Shown here piece by piece: positions 56,418 to 64,000 of a stretch of DNA of 64,000 nt (the first letter of the stretch is position 1; each line of letters starts with the position of its first letter). The position numbers and the translations under genes are program-made. This stretch comes from Dryococelus australis (lineage: Eukaryota; Arthropoda; Insecta; Phasmatodea; Phasmatidae): positions 14,052,709 to 14,116,708 of the forward strand of contig CM057003.1 in NCBI GenBank assembly GCA_029891345.1, read 5' to 3'. The notes under the pieces are model-generated. The model was not told the DNA's origin, did no database searches, and worked only from the letters and a program-made list of their open reading frames with translations.

Positions 56418-56852
56418 ACTATAACGTCCTTTAGTAGCTGACTTTACGTTTTCGTTCCTTTAATGCGGGAATCGTCTAGCCTCGGCTAGTACGACACGAC
56501 AGCCTTGACAGGACATTTAAAACTGAACGACCGATCAAATACAAGATTGACCTGACGTAAGCCCGAGACATTCTACTGTTCGATCAACGTTTCTGGATTA
56601 GGAATTGTTTATATTTTCGTCTTGTCGCGTGGCACGATGCACCGACTGTACAACGTTGAAAAACGAAATTGTATGACAAGCTTTAGCTGCAGTGGCAAAT
56701 ACTCGGCTTAAAAGAAAAAAAAAAATCTGCAACTTACTGTATTGGGTTTTAACTCGCAACGATAACTATTTTATCCTTGCATGCCTTAGCTATAACAGTT
56801 TGGTCGTGATTTACTTCAAAATTTCATGTCTGCCCATCGCCTTTGAAACTAG

Positions 56853-57451
56853 ATTGGTTAATCAGAGCTTTCTAAATGGTTCCGAAAATTGAAAACTTTA
56901 GCATTTAACTTTACGATTGGTTAATCAGAGATTTCTAAATGGTTCCGAAAATTGAAAACTTTAGCATTTAACTTTACGTTTTTGATTGAACGTTTCCTCA
57001 TCAACATGTTGTTTCCTCATCGACATGTTGTTTCCTCGTCAACATGTTTCCGACGGAGCATGGCACAAAATAAATGTCAAATTCGTCCCGTTCAGACCCG
57101 TGAGCACTCTACTGTGTACATAACTCATGTGTAGGTAATTTTTGGTCAGTACTGCACGCTGCGAAGCTCATTGATAAATTATCTGACCCGTGGGTAAATG
57201 ATTCGCGAACCGTTTTACTGGTCTAGGTCATGGTTCGTATAAAGATAGTCGAACTTATAGCCTACAGCTCATTGCCTGCGACAACGAAAAACAAAGCGTC
57301 GTGTCGACTTAAGTACATCGCGTATCATAAAACGTTTTGTTTGCAACTCCCGACACAGTGAATTAAAGTGGATCTGAAATGGTTGAAAAGTCAAGCACTC
57401 TTGACTTTACGATTTCTAGAAACTGAAAGACAAGCAGTCAATTTCCGGACA
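56853..57451 (+). repeat. Family J fragment with a 63-bp duplication and a 19-bp x3 array
   Basis: ATTGAAAACTTTAGCATTTA and AGCACTCTTGACTTTACGAT are shared with J1. ATTGGTTAATCAGAG to ACTTTACG is duplicated in tandem at 56853 and 56916 (63 bp). TTTCCTCATCAACATGTTG repeats three times at 56993-57049 (19 bp). No element ends remain. Confidence 0.75.
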
Positions 57452-58559
57452 GTCAGGCGATCGTAGTAACAATCACACCATCCCATAATAATAATATTTG
57501 ACTACACTAATTTAAATATCATGCATTCAATTTTGAACTTGAAAATTAGTTAGTAGGCCAGCTTTAAGATTGTTGCCAAACTGCACAGCTTTTACCTTCC
57601 TATAAGTTTTTTTCCTAATTTCTATTGAACTGCCGCTTTTATTTATTTTTGTCGGCAGCGCAGTACCTACTATGGTCGTGTCAGTATTCCCGTTTTAAAA
57701 AATGCGCAAATAGATCGTTTGTCATGTATCGCGTAGTCTCGACAAGTTGAACAGTAACAGGAAGGGCATCCAGCATATTACATTTCTGTTCTATATCTTA
57801 TTTTACCCATCGCAAATTTTCAAAAATTTGTATGAAGCACGCACGCACCAACGTACAACGTAACATACTCGTATTACCAGTTATGCCACCAAAACCAAAT
57901 TAAAACTCACTATTATAAGCGAAAATAGTCAATAAAGCGAAAATTCAAATGCTATTCCTACACAGATTGTTAAAATATGGACAATTATTAAGATTTACAT
58001 TATTTAGATTAAGCAATTTACTTCATATGACAAATTAAAACCTTTGGTTGAATTTTGTTGACGTTGGTATATAACAATTTGTTTTTTTTTTTTTTTGTAA
58101 TTTTTTTATTTAATTATTAAGTTTGCAAATATTTCCAGGAAACATTATATACATTAATGTTACAAAAAGGCTTTCCATATCAAAGAAGCACGTATTTTTA
58201 TGCTCAAAAATGTACCTGGTGGTATATATCCATCTTTAAGAGGAATGCCAAAAAATTTAATTTCACTAACATGTATTTCCCTATGCCAAATTCTCAACCA
58301 GGCAGCATTCCTAGGTATGGCATTAAATAGAACATCACTCACACGTTGACAAATTAAATATAAAAAAAACCTTTCAAACATCCTACCTGTCTGGCACAGA
58401 AATTTGGCGCTCCGATGTATCCTTCACGTTTCCTTCCAGGCTTGTAGCCAAAAAGCATAAATTGAGCAGGGACATTATAAAAGTTGAAAATCACCACGAA
58501 TGTATACGCCATAAATTTTTTGTGAGGTCTTACTACAAGAAGATTTATGGGTGGTGATA
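57452..58559. other. AT-rich spacer
   Basis: No gene recognised. T run near 58081-58095. Minus-strand frames of 73 and 87 residues lack motifs. Confidence 0.45.
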
Positions 58560-58979
58560 TAGCGTATTCACGGTAAACTGAGCACTTTTGAAAGCCGCGC
58601 TTATGATCTAACTGCATTCACGTTGTATATTCTTCCGCCTTACGTAAAGTTAAGACTGCCAAGATCTCATCACTTTATTCGTGCGTCGGTCAAGAAAAAC
58701 TGTGTGATTATTATAAAAGTAAATAATTTGCATATCTAAATTATTTCACTTAAATACTTTATAAAAACAAAATGAAAAAGAGATCATTTAAGTTTTCGCA
58801 AATGTCCACCTAACAATCTTTAATTCGGTGTTAAGACATGGCACTACTTTCGATCCAACGTTACCAACTTAACTGGGCGCGTGCGACTCAGTCCGCCTGT
58901 TGAATTATACGCAGGTAGGAACAGTGACTTTTTTCTAAGTTTGGTTTCAAAAGTGCTCACTTTATAGTGAACAGCCTTA
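58560..58979 (-). mobile_element. TAGG-A MITE, copy A12
   Basis: TAGCGTATTCACGGTAAACT to TCACTTTATAGTGAACAGCC, complete and collinear with A6 and A8. Non-coding. Confidence 0.92.
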
Positions 58980-59453
58980 ATCACTACACTTGCACTTTTG
59001 AGGTCCCTACGTCGATTCAATTCCTCAACTGCAACAAGACCAACTCTCGCCAACATACTCGCCCATTTCGGAGGGGGGAGGGAGTAGTATGCACATGTTA
59101 GTGACACAGAGTAGATAAGTACACGGAGGCGAAATGTCATTCCGGTTCTTTTGATGTGGGCGTACCCGTTCGCCCATTGGCTGCGCGGGGCTCTGGGAAC
59201 GGGACTTTTGTGTGATTGGCTACTCCTTGCTGCGGAAGGTTCCCTATAGGTTCGGCTGCCGACTGGCAAATAAGTTATCGGCTGCTGATTGGCGAGCTGC
59301 GTTCCGAAATTTTGCTCGCTAGTGACCGCACTTTTAATGGCGTGTGCGGATGGAGATCGCAGAGTTCCCGACTTTTCATCCCTGTGTTGTTATTTTCTCT
59401 GTATTGGTAATGTAATAGGAAGCGAGCAGAAAATTTCTCGAATTGATATTAGG
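58980..59453. other. Spacer with CCAAT motifs
   Basis: Several ATTGG motifs (GCCCATTGGCTGCG, GTGATTGGCTACTC, CTGATTGGCGAGCT) lie in 59170-59310 in a GC-richer patch, similar in style to the 21.8-kb block. No gene follows. Confidence 0.4.
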
Positions 59454-60447
59454 TGGGGACAGGTGATTTTCCGCGAAAATTTTTTCAAGACCTGTTGTAC
59501 TCCAAACCACTTTAGTTTATATGCACTCAGTCGCGCGCTAGACATTACACACCTATGCAGAGCTCAGTCTTCTTTCAGACAGCAACCAGAGCGGACGTGT
59601 ATTGGTGTTCCCGACACCCTCCTCCTACCCCTCATCAACCCACCGAGCTCATTCAGTCCTCGCACTTCGGAGACGACGGAGCTCTGCCGTTGCCGACACC
59701 CCCTCCTATCAATCACCCCCCATCCCAGCCCAGTCTCTCCATATCCGCCAACCGAGAAGGCCCTCCTCTGCTGCTCTCTCCCCCTTCCCTCCCATCACTA
59801 GGGATAGGAAAATTTCGCGAGTTCAATGACATGTAGGCTAGACTCCACATTACTGTGTATACTCCAGCCTCAATTGTTTGTCCATTGGTTGCTATCCCAG
59901 AAAGTGGCCTGTGTTACTCCGCACCTGGCAGTATGGGATTCGCTACTTGTTTCCTTGCAAGGCTGCTATTGGCTCAGAGTCATCCAGGGCGTGCCTTATA
60001 AACTGCGAACCAATTGCAAAGTCAACTCCAATGTGTACATGATGACGTCTAGCTTGTCCTAAAATGAACTCGCGAAAAGTTCTTATCCCTACCCATCACC
60101 CACCATCCCAGCTGAGTCCATCTTCCAGATACCGACCTAGACAGATGTGCCCTGCTCCCGCTCCCCCCCCCCCCCCTTCACAACAAACCCCCACAGTTCA
60201 TTCCAACCTCAAACACCAAACAGTCAACATTTAAATGACGATTTTAAATGTCACGTGTCTCCAGTGTCGATCCACGAATCATGGACGTTCAGTACCAGAG
60301 TACATTATTTCGATGGCCCAGTTAAATATGAACATGTCTTCTCACGTAGACACGTGGCCAATAACCAGAGGAAGTTGAGAATGTGGACGCAGGCTATTGG
60401 AGTCTAGCATAGCCATAAATATTCTCGCGAGAAACACCTGGCCCTTA
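59454..60447 (+). mobile_element. Expanded hAT G-family element with foreign pyrimidine-rich filler
   Basis: The left end TGGGGACAGGTGATTTTCCG and right end GAGAAACACCTGGCCCTTA are G-family, as are about 80 bp inside the left end and 230 bp inside the right end. Between them lie about 350 bp of C-rich sequence (59.57-59.79 and 60.10-60.22 kb) absent from all other G copies, plus the inserted E6. A C14-16 run is at about 60160-60174. Frames across the filler are proline-rich (PPPINHPPSQPS) but without a known domain. Confidence 0.8.
59799..60091 (+). mobile_element. hAT-like MITE, E family, copy E6
   Basis: TAGGGATAGGAAAATTTCGC to AAAAGTTCTTATCCCTA, 293 bp, with perfect duplication of CCCATCAC (59791-59798, 60092-60099). 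Best-preserved E copy with ends; inserted in the filler of the G element. Confidence 0.97.
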
Positions 60448-60451
60448 TTTT

Positions 60452-60657
60452 TAGGACAAGCGAGAACTTCAAACACACCTACATTGTTACGCTTTCAACT
60501 GGATCCCAGTTGGTTAGACACGCCCAGGTGCACTCATTAGCCAATAACAGACCTGTAAGAAAACAAGCATCGAATGGCGTCCAACCTGGTCTGAGGTAAA
60601 ACTGGGGCAGCAGCCAATGAACATAAAGCTGGGGCTCAACATTTTCCTGTCCCTAGT
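60452..60657 (-). mobile_element. hAT-like MITE, E family, copy E8 (both ends eroded)
   Basis: It matches E on the minus strand through AGCCAATAACAGACCTGTAA and the AGCAGCCAATGAACATAAAG region to TTTTCCTGTCCCTA. The first 30 bp and an inner 40 bp are missing. It abuts the right end of the 59.5-60.4 kb element. Confidence 0.8.
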
Positions 60658-60799
60658 AATGGGATCCACCAGACGGAAATAAAAGAATCTATGGCATTTT
60701 AGCTGGATAGTTAAAATACCCACAAACTATCCATGACTATTCCTGTGTTCGCATTAAATGTAACTGTTCTCCTTCACAGGTTGAAAAATAAACTGATTA

Positions 60800-61222
60800 A
60801 AGGCTGTTCGCGATAAAGTGAGCACTTTTGAAATCAACGTTATAAAATTCACTGCTCCTACTTACATATTTTTTAACTGGCGCACTGAGTGGCATGCGCT
60901 TAGTAAAGTTGGTCACAATGCTATGGAGGGAAAGTAGTTCCATATGACTACATCAAATAAAAAGTGTTAGGTAACCATTTGTGACGACTTAAATGATTTA
61001 TTTTGCTTTATATTTCTTTAATGTATCAATGTGTAAAAATGAGCAGCTTTGAAAAATATTTACTTTTTTAATAATTTCACAAATTTTGCTGGACCGAAGC
61101 ATGAATAAAATGATGAGGCCCATGAAAATGTTAATTCTACATCAAGTGTAAGACTATACAACGCATACAAGTAGATCTTAAGCAGATATTTCAAAAGTGC
61201 TCATTTTACCGTGAACAGTATA
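60800..61222 (+). mobile_element. TAGG-A MITE, copy A13
   Basis: AAAGGCTGTTCGCGATAAAG to TTTTACCGTGAACAGTATA, complete, collinear with A4 and A10. Non-coding. Confidence 0.93.
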
Positions 61223-61289
61223 TAGTAAAGAAAGTTGGTAGAAAATCGTCTTATTTGCGAAGGAAGTGATGTTCAAAAACAACCACAGC

Positions 61290-61579
61290 TAGAGACCTGC
61301 AAATTTCGCGTTATTGTTTGATGACAGAATAGATTTTGAAGGGTGATACATTTCTATTGGTTTTATTATTGCGCCACAGTTTGCCTGACACATCCCGGAC
61401 CTATTTGAACCAATTAGAAAAAAATTATCGACAGCATGGGCCAATTGCGTCCAACCAAGTCGAAAGGGAAAATGGAACGTGACTTCTATGGAAGCCAATA
61501 AACAAATGACGGCGACTGTACATATGACTGTGAAGTTCATGGTGCAGTCACAAAAAGACGCGAATTTTGCAGGTCCCTA
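61290..61579 (-). mobile_element. hAT-like MITE, F family, copy F3
   Basis: TAGAGACCTGCAAATTTCGC to CGAATTTTGCAGGTCCCTA, 290 bp with good ends. Flanking 8-mers ACCACAGC and GTCATGGC differ only by transitions, so a worn target duplication is possible. Diverged interior with three CCAAT motifs. Confidence 0.85.
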
Positions 61580-61624
61580 GTCATGGCTGAAGAAGCCTCT
61601 CGGCGTGTGTTTCTTTTCTGTTAG

Positions 61625-61882
61625 AGCGCGGAGGTGACGTGGTTAGACCACTGGCCTTCCACCTCGGCGAACCGCGTCTGATTACCGGCGGGGTCACTCC
61701 CGGATTTTCGCATGTGGGAATCGTGCCGGACGATGCCACTCATTCGCATGTGGGAATCGTGCCGGACGATGCCACTGGTATGGGGGGGGGGGGGGTTCCT
61801 CGGGATATCCCGTTTCCCCCGTCCTTGCATTCTGGTGCTGCTTAATACTCAGCTAGCTACACCCTCATCGGCTCTCAAGACC
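61625..61882 (+). mobile_element. tRNA-derived SINE, copy S8, with internal duplication
   Basis: The head GAGCGCGGAGGTGACGTGGT and CCACTGGCCTTCCACCTCGG are diverged. The body is duplicated: TTCGCATGTGGGAATCGTGC to GCCACT occurs at 61707 and 61743 (36-bp step). G14 at 61782-61795 lies at the variable homopolymer site. It ends CCCTCATCGGCTCTCAAGAC. Confidence 0.92.
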
Positions 61883-62029
61883 GTCCAAACCACTCCACTA
61901 TTTTCTGTTCGCGAGTCAATTACAATGCGCGAAACTTAGTACGATTACATTTTTCCCTGCAAATGCTTGAGTTTTTGGCTGTCAACGAACCAGAGCATTT
62001 GATTGTGCAAGTCTCCCTATAGAAATGAG

Positions 62030-62327
62030 TTGAGACATGCAAAATACACGTTATTTTTCGGCATCAGGCTAAACTTCACAGTACTGTATGTACTGGAGCC
62101 GGCGTCGTTTCTCTATTGGTTGTTGCATAGATGTGAAGCCACGCCCTCTCTGTCTGACTGACCTGCATGTGATTGAGGCACACAATTGTGAAGTGATCAT
62201 TTATAGGCGTAGAGTTACCCACGGCGTATCAGAAAAAGTATGGTCCAATATCAAATATATTGCAGAGGTACAAGTGTTTAAAGATTAACGTGTCCTCAAA
62301 TAATAACGCAAATTCTTCACGTCTCCA
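62030..62327 (+). mobile_element. hAT-like MITE, F family, copy F4
   Basis: TTGAGACATGCAAAATACAC to TTCTTCACGTCTCCA. Left target GAAATGAG (62022-62029); right GTAATGAC (62328-62335), 6 of 8. Interior CCGGCGTCGTTTCTCTATTG as in F2. It is followed directly by G3. Confidence 0.92.
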
Positions 62328-62335
62328 GTAATGAC

Positions 62336-62622
62336 TAGGGATACCCGAATTTCGAGAAAAGATTTCACGGTCAGTTGTATTTTAGAACTTTTTAGCTCAG
62401 ATCACCTCTCTTGATTGGCTGATGTAGGTGTTACACGCCTAAGGCGTGTGCTCGCGAATCACAAACGTACAGGATCGGAGTTAACTAATTCTGATTGGCC
62501 CCTCAAGGAAGAACATGTCTTCTCTTAAAGGCTCATGGCCAATAAGCATATGAAAACTGACGGTACGCCGGTAGGCTATTGAAATCTAGCAGAAATCTTT
62601 TCGCGAAATTCGGGTGTCCCTG
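62336..62622 (-). mobile_element. hAT-like MITE, G family, copy G3
   Basis: TAGGGATACCCGAATTTCGA to AAATTCGGGTGTCCCTG. Right target GAAATGAG (62623-62630) equals the left target of F4, so F4 and G3 occupy one original site in the order target-F-target-G-target, as at 49.7-50.3 kb. Interior inverse to G4. Confidence 0.93.
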
Positions 62623-62637
62623 GAAATGAGTTATTAT

Positions 62638-62883
62638 TAGAAACCTGAAGAATTCGTGTATTCATTTCGGGACAAGCTAAAATTCAAAACACGTGTATCT
62701 GTATAAGCTTAGCTATTGGTCCACATGGTGTGTGTTTGACACCTCTTGGGGAACAGAGGCCCAATCGTATCATTCCATTGTGACAGCAGACAACCAATGT
62801 GCAGTTAATATCGGCATATTAGTACATAAGATTGTAGAGTCTAGCCTGCAGGTCATTGAACTCGAGAATTTTCCAGTTCTCTA
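62638..62883 (-). mobile_element. hAT-like MITE, E family, copy E7
   Basis: TAGAAACCTGAAGAATTCGT to TTTTCCAGTTCTCTA; flanks GTTATTAT (62630-62637) and ATTATTAT (62884-62891), 7 of 8. Its left target overlaps the right target of G3 by one base. Diverged interior. Confidence 0.88.
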
Positions 62884-63799
62884 ATTATTATAGGCTGTTC
62901 ACTTTTGGACCATACCTCCGAAAATAAAACACTGCTACTATGGGTGTGTTCGATTTCAGTGCAATTTGCCCTTGATCTCTTTATATGAAAAAATCAATTA
63001 GTAAATGTGTCTTTGTTACGTTTGCAAGTGTTTTCGTCCAACCGTGGAGAGTTGTAAACACAATGAAACTCAAACAAATGAAATATATTTCAAACAGTTG
63101 CGCATTGGAAAACTATCTAGGGCTCGAGAAGGGCGAGTCGCCCGCCCCGTCGGCTGAAGGGGACATTCTAGGGCGCGAAATGCGCCCTTGCTGTGAATTC
63201 GGACGGCGACAATGCGACGTCACATCCGGGATGCAGTTTTCAAGTGCACGCAGCCAGGTTAGGACCCCTTGGTTGGTGATTTCGATCACGGCCTGTATAC
63301 AGTTGTTTTAGCTCATCCGACGTTAACCTCTTTCCCTCCTCATTATTCATGCTCAACATTAGAATAATCTCTTGTGTGCTAATGTTAGGTTGTTATTAAT
63401 TCTCTTTTCCTCCTTATTGTGTGACTTCCTTTGCCTGATGCCCTTCAAAATCGTTATATCTTAAATGTCTCTTTTGCAGTAAACTGTTATGTTGTCTGTC
63501 ATAATTTATTAGCTACTGGTCATGTTTTTATATTTTTTTCTAAAGATCCCCAAACGAGCACTATATATATACTACGCTTGAAATGTGTACAAACTAATTT
63601 TTAAGTGCGTGTATAAACGAAATAAAAAATTAAAATATATTCACAACTACATACATAGATTGACACTTAGTGTTCTAGGTAAGTTGGCATCGCACTGATA
63701 AAAGTAGTCTAGTGTAATGTGTAACTTTATAGCCACTTGCGTTTGTATTTATTGTTTTATACGCATTCTAGTAATGAATCTGCATATTAGTAATAAATT
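62884..63799. other. Spacer with a TAGG end fragment
   Basis: TAGGCTGTTCACTTTTGGAC at about 62892 is an isolated TAGG terminus. 63.1-63.3 kb is GC-richer. The 108-residue frame at 62985-63311 has no recognised motif. The rest is AT-rich. Confidence 0.45.
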
Positions 63800-63962
63800 T
63801 GCATTAGTAACAACTCCGTGCTTTTACTTCGATGGCGTAATAATAAAGCGATAAGACCAACAGCAAAGTGAATTTTTCTATATAGCAGGATACAAAATGG
63901 CACGTAAAAGCAGATTCTAAACAGGGCTTTCAAACGTACTCATTTAAATGTGAACAACCTAT
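63800..63962 (+). mobile_element. TAGG-A MITE, copy A14 (worn right third)
   Basis: AATAAAGCGATAAGACCAAC, CAGATTCTAAACAGGGCTTT and AACGTACTCATTTAAATGTG followed by AACAACCTATA follow the A family order, but with many changes. The left two thirds are missing. Oldest-looking A copy here. Confidence 0.6.
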
Positions 63963-64000
63963 ACCTAACATCAGTCCGACAGCAATTTAATTAGTTTTTG

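Overview
This window looks like intergenic, repeat-packed DNA from a large eukaryotic nuclear genome, probably an arthropod and perhaps an insect. That placement is an inference from style only: AT-rich background, tRNA-derived SINEs, very many short DNA transposons, and a satellite whose monomers each begin TTAGG. I recognise no intact protein-coding gene, rRNA or functional tRNA. The only protein homology I trust is a broken THAP zinc-finger gene at about 13.2-13.9 kb.

Non-autonomous DNA transposons dominate. Local names are used throughout. (1) The TAGG families A (about 390-430 bp, some 14 copies), B (about 235 bp, 5 copies) and C (about 400 bp, 4 copies plus pieces) have ends like TAGGCTGTTCACGGTAAAG and insert at TA. 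(2) The hAT-like families E, F and G (about 250-300 bp) begin TAGGGA and are flanked by 8-bp target duplications. (3) A TTAA-flanked group starts with GG and includes a 671-bp foldback element. (4) There are Harbinger-like elements and a few single elements. A tRNA-derived SINE is present in 8 copies. Three LTR-like fossils without internal genes lie near 26, 27.5 and 43.7 kb.

Layout: 0-10 kb holds minisatellites (61, about 31, 63 and 30 bp), SINEs, a GC-rich block and a hAT element. 10-17 kb holds A/B elements, the THAP remnant and a 34-bp minisatellite. 17.9-19.8 kb is a 1.9-kb Harbinger-like element. 21.9-22.5 kb is the TTAGG-containing satellite. 26-27.8 kb has two LTR fossils in opposite orientation. 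29-33 kb is a run of transposons with one clear nested case. 36.6-37.3 kb is an inverted copy of the sequence downstream of the THAP remnant. 38-40 kb has nested C elements and the foldback. 44.9-50.5 kb is a hAT cluster with an inverted duplication of about 490 bp. 54-63 kb is another nested hAT/C/SINE cluster.

The most interesting pattern is the behaviour of the small hAT elements. They repeatedly sit in or directly beside one another and twice share the same 8-bp target duplication (target-F-target-G-target). With the shared ends of A, B and C, this gives a readable relative history of insertions. Nothing suggests a protein-coding defence or biosynthetic system.
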